Of a stretch of DNA of 64,000 bases, positions 50,994-59,352 are shown piece by piece. Every line of letters begins with the position of its first letter. Positions within the stretch are counted from its first letter, which is position 1. The stretch lies in assembly GCF_900239935.1 (NCBI RefSeq), contig NZ_LT965929.1, positions 1 through 64,000 of the forward strand, written 5' to 3'. The translations under genes and the position numbers were made by a program. The stretch comes from Pseudoalteromonas carrageenovora IAM 12662. GTDB lineage: Bacteria > Pseudomonadota > Gammaproteobacteria > Enterobacterales > Alteromonadaceae. Below the pieces are notes generated by a model. The model worked only from the letters and a program-made list of their open reading frames with translations. It did no database searches and had not been told where the DNA came from.

Positions 50994-51860
50994 TTAAGAT
51001 GTGGGCTTACTTTTAAACTTTAACCCTACAATTAATAACAGTGGGCCTATAAACATGGCAAGGCCATATACGCCGCCTGTTACTGCATATTCGGGCTTAT
51101 TTAAAAAGCTTATAGCAATTAAAATAGCCAGCGATGCGTTTTGAATGCCTACCTCAATCCCAAGTGTTAACGAATCAGTTAAAGATAGTTTTGAAAGCTT
51201 TGCTATGAGCAACCCAATGATCATTGAACCAATATTAAGCGCTATACACGCCCAAAATACATCGTTAAACGAGCTTATGAGTAAGGCGCGTTCTTTTATT
51301 ACTAGCGCGGCTATCATGGCGAGCATAAAAAATAACGAAAAACGCCTAAAAAACGGCTCGCTTTTAATCGCAAATTCGCTTTTAAAATGACGCAGGCTTA
51401 TACCTATTGCTACCGGTACTAAGGTGATTACAAATAGCCCAAGTGATGTAGTTAATATAGAAAAGCTGGCATCGTCCTGTGGTGCAAATTGGTGCATGGC
51501 AAAGCCAATAATAAAGGGGGTGGTAATAATGCTAATAGCAGTTGAGGCGGCGGTTAAGCTTACCGAAAGCGCTAAATTAGCCTTTGCGAGCTGGCTCACT
51601 ACGTTTGACATAGTACCGCCTGGGCACGCGGCTAAAATCATTAACCCTATTGCAATTGGTGTAGGTAAGTTAAGTAAATAGCATAAACCTAAAGCCAGTA
51701 GCGGCATAGCAATAATTTGCCCTACCAAACCCAAAGCAATTGCTACGGGCTTTTTAAAAAGTCGCGAAAAGTCGCCAAGTGTAAGCCCAAGCCCCATTCC
51801 AAACATTATAAGTGCAAGGGCAAGTGGGAGTATGATTTCTGTTAAAAATGATGCGTTCAA
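50994..51860 (-). CDS. Bile-acid:sodium symporter (BASS) family transporter
   Basis: Sodium-coupled transporter of 288 residues with nine to ten transmembrane segments. The family signature is seen in LMILAACPGGTMSNVVSQLA (about 74-93) and the second half LGIEVGIQNASLAILIAISF. Marine bacteria use BASS proteins for organic anions (bile-acid-like, pyruvate, taurine). Monocistronic; terminator downstream shared with the convergent pump gene. The substrate is not deducible. Confidence 0.9.
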   Translation of the reverse strand: MNASFLTEIILPLALALIMFGMGLGLTLGDFSRLFKKPVAIALGLVGQIIAMPLLALGLCYLLNLPTPIAIGLMILAACPGGTMSNVVSQLAKANLALSVSLTAASTAISIITTPFIIGFAMHQFAPQDDASFSILTTSLGLFVITLVPVAIGISLRHFKSEFAIKSEPFFRRFSLFFMLAMIAALVIKERALLISSFNDVFWACIALNIGSMIIGLLIAKLSKLSLTDSLTLGIEVGIQNASLAILIAISFLNKPEYAVTGGVYGLAMFIGPLLLIVGLKFKSKPTS

Positions 51861-52104
51861 ATTAGCCGGCCTTTGTTGTTTTTGATGCCAATAATACTTA
51901 GTCGTTAAATGAGTATAGGATTAGCTGCGTAGTTGTTGCTACGCGTTTAACTTATCTTCATTTACTAAATTATGGCTTTTATGCTTAACTTTTATCAGTA
52001 AACACATATGTTTGCACGGCTTTGTTGTTTTAGCTTACGTTATTAGTTTTGTTAAAAGTTGTGCACCACATAACAGTGGTAAGATTTATGTAATTGGCAA
52101 TGGC

Positions 52105-52121
52105 TGTAAAGCCCCTTTACG
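52105..52121. repeat. TGTAAA-GCCCC-TTTACG element, copy 6
   Basis: One mismatch at the last base; intergenic, 15 bp from the 3' end of the glycosylase gene. G-rich strand is minus. Confidence 0.55.
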
Positions 52122-52135
52122 TTTTAACAACGTTG

Positions 52136-52717
52136 CTATTTATTTAAGATGTTAGCCACACGCTCACTTAATTCTGGTAATACTGTTTGCTCAAACCATG
52201 GGTTCTTTTTAAGCCAAATATTATTGCGTGGGCTTGGGTGCGGTAATACTAAATATTGTGGCCAATACTCACGCCACGATTTTACTAACTCGGTTAAAGG
52301 CCTATTTTTTGTGTGAGGTAAATGATACGCCTGTGCGTATTTACCAAGCACTATTGTTAGTTCTAAATTTGGCAGAGCACCCAGTAATTGCTCTCTCCAT
52401 GCGGGCGCGCATTCTTTTCGAGGTGGTAAATCGCCCGACTTACCTTTACCAGGGTAGCAAAAGCCCATAGGTAAAATAGCTATTTTTTGCGGATCATAAA
52501 ACTCATTAACACTTAGCCCAAGCCATTCGCGTAGGCGGTTTCCGCTGGCATCGTTAAAGGGTTTACCGCTTTGGTGCACTTTAATACCGGGCGCTTGGCC
52601 TGCAATTAAAATACGGGCGTTAGGGTTAAATTGTATTACTGGGCGAGCGCCCAAAGGTAAATGTGGTTCGCAGATCACGCATTTACTAACTTGCTCTATT
52701 AATTGGCTGGTATTCAT
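52136..52717 (-). CDS. Uracil-DNA glycosylase family protein
   Basis: Uracil-DNA glycosylase-superfamily protein of 193 residues, family 4/5-like. Motif A is LIAGQAPGIKVHQSGKPFND (about 33-52) and motif B LPHPSPRNN (near 165). A CVIC pair near the N-terminus (Cys13 and Cys16) with RKECAPAW and the lone Cys in FCYPG could bind an iron-sulfur cluster, as in family 4, but the spacing is unlike the canonical one. Function as a uracil remover is inferred from motifs. Two GATC-motif-like copies lie in this gene (52275-52288 partial, 52671-52689). Confidence 0.87.
   Translation of the reverse strand: MNTSQLIEQVSKCVICEPHLPLGARPVIQFNPNARILIAGQAPGIKVHQSGKPFNDASGNRLREWLGLSVNEFYDPQKIAILPMGFCYPGKGKSGDLPPRKECAPAWREQLLGALPNLELTIVLGKYAQAYHLPHTKNRPLTELVKSWREYWPQYLVLPHPSPRNNIWLKKNPWFEQTVLPELSERVANILNK
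52275..52288 (-). repeat. Partial GATC-motif copy (TTAGTAAAATCGTG)
   Basis: Fourteen bases match the consensus left part exactly on the minus strand, then diverge before GATC; inside the glycosylase gene. Confidence 0.4.
52671..52689 (-). repeat. GATC-motif copy in glycosylase gene
   Basis: TTAGTAAATGCGTGATCTG on the minus strand, two mismatches; at the N-terminal coding end of the gene. Confidence 0.5.
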
Positions 52718-52775
52718 GTTTATTTGGCCTTAAATGCTTAATATTTATCCTAAATGGCCATTTCTACCCAGTGAG

Positions 52776-52834
52776 TTGGTAAAAAATCGGTTTATTTTAA
52801 TTAAAACGGCCTTTAGTTGGTAAAATCGTGATCT
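52776..52834 (+). repeat. Intergenic motif pair (variant plus GATC motif)
   Basis: TTGGTAAAAAATCGGTTTAT at 52776-52795 is the same 20-mer, but for one base, as the minus-strand sequence 2679-2698 beside parB. TTGGTAAAATCGTGATCT follows at 52817-52834. Confidence 0.6.
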
Positions 52835-52867
52835 CTGTTTAAAAAAGCGCTGTAGCCCTTGTAATAC

Positions 52868-53224
52868 TTAGTGTTTTTCAGACCAAACTGCAAATTCGTT
52901 ACCACTGGGCTCTGTAAAATGAAAGCGGCAACCACCCGGAAATTCAAAAATAGGTTTTACTATTTCACCGCCAAACTGCGTTACTTTTTTATAAGTTGCA
53001 TGAATATCGTTACTGTAAAAAATCAGTAGAGCAGCCCCATTTTGAGTAAGTGATTTAAGCGGCGCATTAAAAAAACCGCCATCAATCCCTTGGCCGCTAA
53101 ACGCCGTGTACTCTGGGCCGTAGTCGGTAAATTGCCAATTAAACACGTTAGTAAAAAAGCTTTTTGTGGCTGTTAAATCGCACGCTGGAAACTCGACATA
53201 ATTTAGCTTTTCGTGGTTGCTCAT
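52868..53224 (-). CDS. VOC-family (glyoxalase-like) protein
   Basis: Glyoxalase/bleomycin-resistance-like protein of 118 residues: LNYVEFPACDLTATKSFFTN (residues 6-25), FSGQGIDGGFFN (near 44) and GCRFHFTEPSGNEFAVWSE at the C-terminus (metal-binding Glu near 116, His near 104). Single gene, divergent from the DUF3649 operon. Substrate unknown. Confidence 0.87.
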   Translation of the reverse strand: MSNHEKLNYVEFPACDLTATKSFFTNVFNWQFTDYGPEYTAFSGQGIDGGFFNAPLKSLTQNGAALLIFYSNDIHATYKKVTQFGGEIVKPIFEFPGGCRFHFTEPSGNEFAVWSEKH

Positions 53225-53305
53225 TATAATTTTGCTCTTTATGTTGGCCTGTAATTACCACTTTAAACCTAAGCTATTGGCTTATCAACAATGTTAAAAC
53301 TGCCC

Positions 53306-53323
53306 AGATCAGTATTTTACTAA
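53306..53323 (-). repeat. Exact GATC-motif copy, intergenic
   Basis: TTAGTAAAATACTGATCT on the minus strand, an exact match to the consensus; 125 bp before the DUF3649 gene. Confidence 0.65.
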
Positions 53324-53362
53324 GCTTTAAAAATTTAATTTAGATTAACTTAATTGTACAAA

Positions 53363-53377
53363 TGAGAATAGCTATCT
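53363..53377. promoter_or_regulatory. Fur-like site before DUF3649-PepSY-DUF3325 operon
   Basis: TGAGAATAGCTATCT partially matches the Fur 7-1-7 consensus (TGA.AAT, .TATC.). Confidence 0.45.
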
Positions 53378-53447
53378 TTTGTATTTGAACCCTATATAAT
53401 AGCGCCTTCATTTTATCCTCCATGTTTAAATATAGGATTTGTTAACT

Positions 53448-53786
53448 ATGCAGGCACCGTTGCATCGTGCATCTTTTACTAAGTTTAACCTTGCTGCATT
53501 ATTAAAAATTGCCAGTAGTTACAGGCTATTAGTATTTTTACGTTTTTTTATTGCCATTGTGGGCGGTTACGCTTTTACCTCAGCGAGTATTGCATTATTA
53601 AGTGCTGTGTTGCCAATTGCTAAACAAGATGCGGTTTTGTTTTGCGTGTCTATTAGTATTTTAATTTATGCGATTGTGTTTATTTATGCATTTGCGATTA
53701 AGTCGCTCAAAACTGTTTGGATCAGTATTTTACTAAGTACAGGACTGTTTGTTGGAATACTAGCAGTATTAAAGGATTGGCTATGA
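53448..53786 (+). CDS. DUF3649 iron-uptake-associated membrane protein
   Basis: Small protein of 112 residues with three predicted helices (LLVFLRFFIAIVGGYAFTSA; then LLSAVLPIAKQDAVLFCVSI; then ISILLSTGLFVGILAVLKDW). DUF3649 genes sit beside PepSY and DUF3325 genes in iron-uptake loci of Pseudomonas and others. It overlaps the next gene by 4 bp (ATGA). A Fur-like site lies upstream. A GATC motif copy falls in its third helix (53719-53736). Role in ferrisiderophore handling is inference from context. Confidence 0.8.
   Translation: MQAPLHRASFTKFNLAALLKIASSYRLLVFLRFFIAIVGGYAFTSASIALLSAVLPIAKQDAVLFCVSISILIYAIVFIYAFAIKSLKTVWISILLSTGLFVGILAVLKDWL
53719..53736 (-). repeat. GATC-motif copy inside DUF3649 gene
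   Basis: TTAGTAAAATACTGATCC on the minus strand, one mismatch. On the plus strand it encodes Trp-Ile-Ser-Ile-Leu-Leu-Ser. Confidence 0.6.
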
Positions 53787-55378
53787 AAGACAGTTTTTTT
53801 AGGTCGATGACCTGGCTACACACCTGGGTAGGTTTACTTACTTGCTGGATTATTTACGTCATTTTTTTTGCAGGCACGGTTAGCTTTTTTAGAGACGAAA
53901 TAAACCTGTGGAACCAGCCCGCAATTCATAATGTGCAAGCTCAAACCGACAGAGTGGCCGCGCAGCGTATGCAAATTGTTAAAGGCTTTGATTATTTAAG
54001 CCATCATGGCGCTGGCTCTAATAGTTGGCGAGTAACGCTACCAGAGCAGCGCATTCCCTATTTGGTGTATGGCTATGCGAAACCAAAAGAGCCAGGGCAG
54101 CGTCGCAGTCAATTTGTAAATACCCAACTAAATCCTATCACAATGCAAGAACTACCACCTTTCGTAGATACCAAAGGCGGTAACTTTTTTTATCGGCTGC
54201 ATTACCAGCTTTATTATTTAGATGCCATAACTGGGCGTTGGGTGGTGTGTTTTGCCAGCTTTTTTATGTTGCTTGCGATTATATCGGGCGTGGTAATTCA
54301 TAAACGTATTTTTAAAGATATGTTTAGTTTTAGGCGTAATAAAGGGGGGCGTAGCTGGTTAGATGCGCACAACTTAAGCTCGGTGCTTGCTTTGCCATTT
54401 CATTTAATGATTACCTACACAGGTATTATTACGCTTATATTTATGTTGTTCCCCTACCCTGCGCTAACTACCTACGACAATGGCATGCGTGGCTTTTTTA
54501 ACGATGTAACACCTAGCAATAACGTGACTAATAAAGCGCAAGGCAGCGCGGCAATGTTGCCTATTAATACCATTTTGGATCAGGTTTATACTAAGTGGCC
54601 AGATGCAGATATTCGCAGTGTTAGAGTAAGCGAGCCTAATATGGCGGCCTCAACGGTTACTGTTTTGGTAGACCCTGGTAAGGCGCTGCGCGATCAAACA
54701 CCAAGGCTTTTATTTAGTGGTGCCACAGGCGAGCTTGTTGACCAATCGGCAGATGAACTCACTAACAGCAAGGCGCTTTACGAGTCACTTAACTCTATGC
54801 ATACAGGGCGCTTTGCCACACCACTATTACGCTGGTTGTATGTATTAGGCGGTATTGCAGGCTGTGTGATGATAGCTACTGGCTGCATAATGTGGGCTAA
54901 ACGCATACGCGAGCGCAGTAAAGGTAAGGCATCGCTTGGCTTACAGTTAGTAGAAGGTTTAAACCTTGCCACTATTATGGGCTTACCGCTTGCAACCTGC
55001 GCGTTTTTTATTGCTAATAGGTTACTTAGCCCTACCCTTTCAGGGCGCGACGATAAAGAAGTAACAGCGTTCTTTTTAGCTTGGTTAGTGGCGGGTGTTA
55101 TTGCTCTAATTAAACGCGATAAGCTGCAATGGCGGGTAATGGCCGCTATTAATGCGCTTGCATGTTTAAGCGTACCTGTAGTTAATGCGCTCACAACTAA
55201 TGGTAATATTGTTAGTTATTTAATGCATAAACAGTGGGCATTATTTATATTTGATGCGCTATTTTTGCTCTTTAGTATATTGTTTTTAGTACAAACCGAA
55301 AAATTACGTACTGCTACAAAAGCTAAATGCTCACCCTCAAGTAGCCGTTCAAACACTAGTAAAGGGCAAAAAGCATGA
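53783..55378 (+). CDS. PepSY-associated membrane protein (PiuB-like, iron uptake)
   Basis: Membrane protein of 531 residues. An N-terminal helix bears the conserved pattern SMTWLHTWVGLLTCWIIYVI; PepSY-like segments and further helices with paired histidines follow (RLHYQLYYLDAITGRWVVCF, WLDAHNLSSVLALPFHLMIT). Such proteins are thought to move electrons across the inner membrane to reduce ferrisiderophore in the periplasm. ATG overlaps the upstream stop (ATGA) and its stop overlaps the next start (ATGA), so the trio is co-translated. Confidence 0.85.
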   Translation: MKDSFFRSMTWLHTWVGLLTCWIIYVIFFAGTVSFFRDEINLWNQPAIHNVQAQTDRVAAQRMQIVKGFDYLSHHGAGSNSWRVTLPEQRIPYLVYGYAKPKEPGQRRSQFVNTQLNPITMQELPPFVDTKGGNFFYRLHYQLYYLDAITGRWVVCFASFFMLLAIISGVVIHKRIFKDMFSFRRNKGGRSWLDAHNLSSVLALPFHLMITYTGIITLIFMLFPYPALTTYDNGMRGFFNDVTPSNNVTNKAQGSAAMLPINTILDQVYTKWPDADIRSVRVSEPNMAASTVTVLVDPGKALRDQTPRLLFSGATGELVDQSADELTNSKALYESLNSMHTGRFATPLLRWLYVLGGIAGCVMIATGCIMWAKRIRERSKGKASLGLQLVEGLNLATIMGLPLATCAFFIANRLLSPTLSGRDDKEVTAFFLAWLVAGVIALIKRDKLQWRVMAAINALACLSVPVVNALTTNGNIVSYLMHKQWALFIFDALFLLFSILFLVQTEKLRTATKAKCSPSSSRSNTSKGQKA

Positions 55379-55716
55379 TTGATTTACTTAGTTTTAGCCT
55401 GTGTTTGTTTGCGTTTAATGGTTTTGCGCTGGCTAAATTTAACCATTTTAAAGATGTTTTTAAAAAACGCCCAACCGAATTACAACGCAAACAGTTTTTA
55501 GCTATTGCTTGGATCAGTATTTTACTAAGTTTAGTGCTTTGTGTAGAAACACAAAGTGGCTATGGTGCACTGCTGTTTTGCGGATTTATGAGTTTAAGTG
55601 TTTTAATTATAACGATTTTTTATAATTTACTCACCGGATTCGTAAAAGTGTTTAGTGTTTTAAATGTGGTATTAATTGCAGTGAGCGGGCTATTTTTAGC
55701 GTTAAATTATCACTAG
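55375..55716 (+). CDS. DUF3325 membrane protein
   Basis: Membrane protein of 113 residues with four helices (LSFSLCLFAFNGFALAKF; AWISILLSLVLCVE; ALLFCGFMSLSVLIITIF; VFSVLNVVLIAVSGLFLALN). DUF3325 is nearly always found with DUF3649 and PepSY genes. It contains a second DNA motif copy (55511-55528) in the same reading frame as in the DUF3649 gene, giving the same WISILLS peptide. The stop is followed immediately by another copy (55717-55734). Confidence 0.8.
   Translation: MIDLLSFSLCLFAFNGFALAKFNHFKDVFKKRPTELQRKQFLAIAWISILLSLVLCVETQSGYGALLFCGFMSLSVLIITIFYNLLTGFVKVFSVLNVVLIAVSGLFLALNYH
55511..55528 (-). repeat. GATC-motif copy inside DUF3325 gene
   Basis: TTAGTAAAATACTGATCC on the minus strand; encodes the same seven residues as the copy in DUF3649. 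Confidence 0.6.
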
Positions 55717-55734
55717 TTAGTAAAATCGTGATCT
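55717..55734 (+). repeat. Exact GATC-motif copy after DUF3325
   Basis: TTAGTAAAATCGTGATCT, exact match to the consensus, starting right after the stop codon. Confidence 0.65.
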
Positions 55735-55897
55735 GAAGATACAAATTTTAGGCGAAAAAAATGGCAAGCTATAAAGCTTGCCAACAATAAGGGGATATTC
55801 AGTATGTCCAACACTTGCATGTCTCGTTGCAAGTGCAGCTAATATAGCCCGAACATATTTAACTTACCTTACAATGAGATGATCGTTTTATTACAGC

Positions 55898-55914
55898 TGT
55901 AAAGGGGCTTTACA
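55898..55914. repeat. TGTAAA-GGGGC-TTTACA element, copy 7
   Basis: Perfect inverted arms; intergenic, just 5 bp from the 3' end of the lipocalin gene. Confidence 0.6.
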
Positions 55915-55918
55915 TTGC

Positions 55919-56440
55919 TTACTGCTCAACCCAAATTATTTGATCTGTAGCAAAACCAAGTTTTTTAGCTTTAGTTGTAAAATGTTGTTTAAGTTCATCG
56001 CTCACTGTTGGCGTGCGCGATAAAAACCATAAAAAGTCTCGGTTGTAGCTAGTTATAAATGCATACTGGTAGTCAGGCTGGTCAAGCTCAAAAATTACGT
56101 AAGCACCATAAAATGGGCCAAAAAACGACACTTTAAAATGGCCTATGTCACTGCCTTCTACAAACTTTGCTAAGCCTTCTGCTTCATCCCATTTTTGCTC
56201 TTTAGTGATATACCCTTTGTTAAGCACCTTTACTGTGCCGTCGTCGTTTACTGTGTAAGTAGCTGTTACTTGCTCCATGCCTTCTTCAAATGAGTGATTT
56301 AGGCGGGCAATTTCGTACCACTTACCTTTGTATTGCTCAAGGTCAAAGTTTTTAACGGGGGTAATACCTTCAGGTGCACTTGTGCAAGCAGTGAGTAAAA
56401 ATAACCCTGTAATAAGTAAAATAGTCGTAATGGCCTTCAT
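55919..56440 (-). CDS. Lipocalin-family lipoprotein (Blc-like)
   Basis: Outer-membrane lipocalin of 173 residues. Lipobox LLTAC (lipidated Cys19), the GxW-type signature EQYKGKWYEIARLNHSFE (about 34-51) and the C-terminal RDFLWFLSRTPTVS are characteristic of bacterial Blc. Blc binds fatty acids or lysophospholipids and is induced by envelope stress. Single gene, opposite strand to neighbours. Confident by motif; ligand not proven. Confidence 0.92.
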   Translation of the reverse strand: MKAITTILLITGLFLLTACTSAPEGITPVKNFDLEQYKGKWYEIARLNHSFEEGMEQVTATYTVNDDGTVKVLNKGYITKEQKWDEAEGLAKFVEGSDIGHFKVSFFGPFYGAYVIFELDQPDYQYAFITSYNRDFLWFLSRTPTVSDELKQHFTTKAKKLGFATDQIIWVEQ

Positions 56441-56560
56441 GAAAGCTCCTTTTTAAATGTGATGCTGTTTGTACGGCTCTAAGCAAATAAAGTTTGCTAG
56501 CCGATTAAAATAAATTGCTATAGGATCAGTTAAATACTAGAGCAATTAAAAGATTAAAGC

Positions 56561-57016
56561 ATGAAAATATGGGTAGATGCCGACGCGTGCCCCGTGGTAA
56601 TAAAAGAAATTCTTTTTAGAGCAGCAGAGCGCACGCAAACACCAACCATTTTAGTGGCTAATCATGCAATGCGCATTCCGCCTTCAAAGTTTATTAGCCG
56701 CGTACAGGTTTCGAGCGGGTTTGATGTGGCCGATGACGAAATAGTAAAGCGCGTAGAAAAAGGTGATTTAGTTATCACGGGCGATATACCCCTTGCCAGC
56801 GAAGTTATAGACAACGGCGGCCAAGCACTTAACCCGCGTGGAGAGCTTTACACGCCAGAAAACATTCGCTCGTTATTAAACGTGCGCGACTTTATGGATA
56901 CTATGCGCTCAAGCGGCGTTGAAATGAGTGGCGGGCCTCCACCACTTAGCCAAACCGACCGCCAAAACTTTGCTAATAACCTTGACCGAATTTTAGCGCA
57001 AAACAAGGCCAAGTAA
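56561..57016 (+). CDS. yaiI: YaiI/YqxD family protein (DUF188)
   Basis: Conserved protein of 151 residues with [20 protein letters not shown] at the N-terminus, then [14 protein letters not shown] near 69 and [20 protein letters not shown] near 90. This PIN-like fold has conserved Asp residues (D5, D7) suggesting a nuclease, but no activity is established. The stop is followed directly by a GTG start of the next gene. Confidence 0.9.
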   Translation: MKIWVDADACPVVIKEILFRAAERTQTPTILVANHAMRIPPSKFISRVQVSSGFDVADDEIVKRVEKGDLVITGDIPLASEVIDNGGQALNPRGELYTPENIRSLLNVRDFMDTMRSSGVEMSGGPPPLSQTDRQNFANNLDRILAQNKAK

Positions 57017-57559
57017 GTGACAGAGCAAGCTATTGGCCTAGGTGTACAAAATTTTAATGTAGCCGTGTATGTCGCAAAAGCGCCGTCGATGCCCTACTTT
57101 GAAACCCTAGAAAGTGTTGAGCCTGTAATAAACGAGCAAATAAATACCATAAATCAGCATTGTGGAAATGGTTGGCGCAAGGTGTTTAACGTATACGCTA
57201 AAGTGTTATTTGCACTACCCAGCGAGCATTACAGCTTTGCTAAACAAGCCGATAGTTGGCAAGCGTATCGCGATAAATTTTTACTGCAAAATAACAGTAA
57301 AACAGCCCTTTTATTTAGTGCGCCAATTATTAACGGCACTAATAAAAACCAGTTACATATAATTGCTGGGCGTACACATGCAAAAAACTTACTTCAACAA
57401 GGTAAGCTAAATGCGCAATTTAATTGGCTAGACGATGAGTTTGCAATTGATACAACGAATAACATTATTGTGTGCCCGTATTTCGATTACAGGCAGCTAA
57501 GTAATATAAAAATTGCGAGATTAAGCGAGCTAGTTGCCAAGCTTAAAACATCTAATTGA
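57017..57559 (+). CDS. DUF6942-type hypothetical protein
   Basis: Protein of 180 residues, starting with GTG immediately after the yaiI stop (0-bp gap), so cotranslated. Conserved-looking features are NGWRKVFNVYAKVLFA (near 51) and IIAGRTHAKNL (near 115). It has no signal peptide or membrane helix. I recall similar Alteromonadales proteins with an unassigned domain; the family number is not certain. Role unknown. Confidence 0.7.
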   Translation: MTEQAIGLGVQNFNVAVYVAKAPSMPYFETLESVEPVINEQINTINQHCGNGWRKVFNVYAKVLFALPSEHYSFAKQADSWQAYRDKFLLQNNSKTALLFSAPIINGTNKNQLHIIAGRTHAKNLLQQGKLNAQFNWLDDEFAIDTTNNIIVCPYFDYRQLSNIKIARLSELVAKLKTSN

Positions 57560-57576
57560 AAATGTAAGGAGTCAAC

Positions 57577-57969
57577 ATGGCAGGAATTTTAGAATTAAAC
57601 ACCTTGCTTAAAACAATGAACCCCGAGCTTAAGCAAGATGAATACATATTTTGTTGTTTAGCAGGCAGCCTTGCCGACTATGTTCATTTAAACCCACTTG
57701 CCAGTTATGTTGAAGATGAAGGCCTAACCCTTATTTTAAACGCAGACACAGCCGAGAAAGCCGGTATTACTTGCGAGAGTAAATATAATTTAATTACCCT
57801 TAATGTGCATTCAAGCCTTGAGGCTGTAGGGTTAACCGCTGCGGTATCGGCTAAATTAACCGAGCATAATATTAGCGCTAACGTAGTAGCTGCGTTCTAT
57901 CACGACCATATTTTTATACAAACCGATAAAGCGCAGGCCGCGATGAAAGCACTTGGAGAGATTGGTTAG
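57577..57969 (+). CDS. ACT-domain regulatory protein
   Basis: Protein of 130 residues with two ACT-like halves: MAGILELNTLLKTMNPELKQ, then DEGLTLILNADTAEKAGITC; the second half SLEAVGLTAAVSAKLTEHNI ends with FYHDHIFIQTDKAQAAMKAL. ACT domains of this type bind amino acids. AAGGAGTC precedes the ATG. It follows the unknown 57017 gene by 17 bp and may be in the same operon. Confidence 0.85.
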   Translation: MAGILELNTLLKTMNPELKQDEYIFCCLAGSLADYVHLNPLASYVEDEGLTLILNADTAEKAGITCESKYNLITLNVHSSLEAVGLTAAVSAKLTEHNISANVVAAFYHDHIFIQTDKAQAAMKALGEIG

Positions 57970-58041
57970 AGACTTAGTTGATATAAATCTGATCTGAGTA
58001 ACATGTAATCAGTGGTTTGCGATCTTTTTTATGTAAAACAC

Positions 58042-58067
58042 AAAGCCGATATTGCAGTATCGGCTTT
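58042..58067. terminator. Strong hairpin with TTGCAG loop
   Basis: AAAGCCGATA pairs with TATCGGCTTT, 10-bp stem; between convergent genes. Confidence 0.75.
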
Positions 58068-58077
58068 GGTTGTTGTT

Positions 58078-58509
58078 TTATTTATCGCTGCAAAAGTGAC
58101 GCGCTACAGACTCTAGTTTTACTTTATCGCCTGCAGTTACGGCTACACATTGCGTATTTTTATCAAGTTTTTGCTTTTGAATTACAGTAAATTCACCCTC
58201 GTTGGCAGCGTATAAATTATATTGATAGGCATCATTACCGCCTTCAAATAATGCGGTAAATAACCCTCCCACTAACCCACCAATTATTGCTCCGCCGAGC
58301 ATTTCTTCGCTGTTGCCATCTAAGTTATCGACAAAGCCGAATCCGGCGCCAGCTGCTATTCCTGTGCCTACTTCAGATGAAAGTGTTACGGGTTGCATTG
58401 ATTCTACTGATGCGTAGTAACGCTTAACTATTTGGTTTTGATTGTTTCGATCTACCCCTTGTGATGCACAGCCTGAGAGTAGTAATACCGCGATAAGATA
58501 CTTTTCCAT
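58078..58509 (-). CDS. Glycine-zipper lipoprotein
   Basis: Lipoprotein of 143 residues. Lipobox LLLSGC (lipidated Cys near 15) and a glycine-rich helix pair (GTGIAAGAGFGFV; then LGGAIIGGLVGGLFTALF) typical of SlyB/Pcp-like glycine zipper proteins. ATG at 58509 (MEKYLIAV) is chosen; the upstream frame has no lipobox. Envelope location; role unknown, possibly membrane stability. Confidence 0.82.
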   Translation of the reverse strand: MEKYLIAVLLLSGCASQGVDRNNQNQIVKRYYASVESMQPVTLSSEVGTGIAAGAGFGFVDNLDGNSEEMLGGAIIGGLVGGLFTALFEGGNDAYQYNLYAANEGEFTVIQKQKLDKNTQCVAVTAGDKVKLESVARHFCSDK

Positions 58510-58620
58510 GTTGAATCCCTTAAAATATTTAATAGGGAGATTGTAAGTATGAAAGCATAAAAAATATGTGAGGAGTTTGTTTGTAGCTGTCAGGAAATGT
58601 AAGGATGTGTATAAAATAAA

Positions 58621-58644
58621 ACACCGAGTATGCATACTCGGTGT
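58621..58644. terminator. Perfect 24-bp palindrome, terminator
   Basis: ACACCGAGTATG pairs with CATACTCGGTGT; on the minus strand it is followed by TTTTATTTTA, ending the methyltransferase gene. Confidence 0.8.
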
Positions 58645-58675
58645 TATGGGGTTACATTACGTAAACTTTATGTTT

Positions 58676-59332
58676 TTAAACAACGTACCCGCTAAAACCA
58701 AGCACTTTAAAATAAAGCTTAGGAATGCCGTATTTACACTCGTTAAGTAACTCGCTAAAGCGCATTCTATCAAGTGGGTAAAATTCACTTTCTAAGTTTT
58801 GAGCTGTGTAGGCTTGCCCTGCATCACTTAAGCCTAAATCGGCACACACTGTAATTTGTGCTTCGCGCTCAAAGTCGGTTTCGGGTTTCATTAAATCGCT
58901 GATAAATAAGTTTGCGCCTTTATTTAAATTAGCTTTAATGTTTTTAAGTAGCTGCTTTTTACTGCCGTCGTCTTCTAAAAAGTGCATTACGAGTAGGCAT
59001 AGTGCGGCATCGGCCTTTGTTGAAAGTTTATCAAGCTCGCCTTCAATAACGTTAACGCGCTCTGATATGCCTTGCTCTTCAAACTCTTGTTTAGCAATGG
59101 CGAGCATATCACTAGAGATATCTTGCGCAGTAAATTGCCAGGTAGGATTTAATGCTGCTAGGGCGAGTACTTCTTTTCCTGTACCAGCGCCTACGACTAA
59201 AATATGCGCATTATCCTTAAGAGTTGCTTTAAGTTGTGCATTGGTAACTTGGTGTAATAGCTCATAACCAGGCACTAAGCGTGTTATACGGCTATTGTAT
59301 TGAGTTGCTTGCTCGTCTTTAAATGTTGGCAT
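58676..59332 (-). CDS. Class I SAM-dependent methyltransferase
   Basis: Methyltransferase of 218 residues. Motif I VVGAGTGKEVLALAALNP (about 47-64), then FTAQDISSDMLAIAKQEF and the loop AALCLLVMHFLED (near 111). The stop is followed by a strong terminator on this strand. Substrate not determined. ATG at 59332 follows a GGAG-like sequence (TAAAGGAG) on the coding strand, and lies 21 bp downstream of sbcC, so it may be in that operon. Confidence 0.88.
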   Translation of the reverse strand: MPTFKDEQATQYNSRITRLVPGYELLHQVTNAQLKATLKDNAHILVVGAGTGKEVLALAALNPTWQFTAQDISSDMLAIAKQEFEEQGISERVNVIEGELDKLSTKADAALCLLVMHFLEDDGSKKQLLKNIKANLNKGANLFISDLMKPETDFEREAQITVCADLGLSDAGQAYTAQNLESEFYPLDRMRFSELLNECKYGIPKLYFKVLGFSGYVV

Positions 59333-59352
59333 TTTTAACTCCTTTAATCAGC

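Noticed and set aside
57978..57995. GATC-motif copy TTGATATAAATCTGATCT
   Set aside because: Four mismatches in the left arm; noted as suggestive only.
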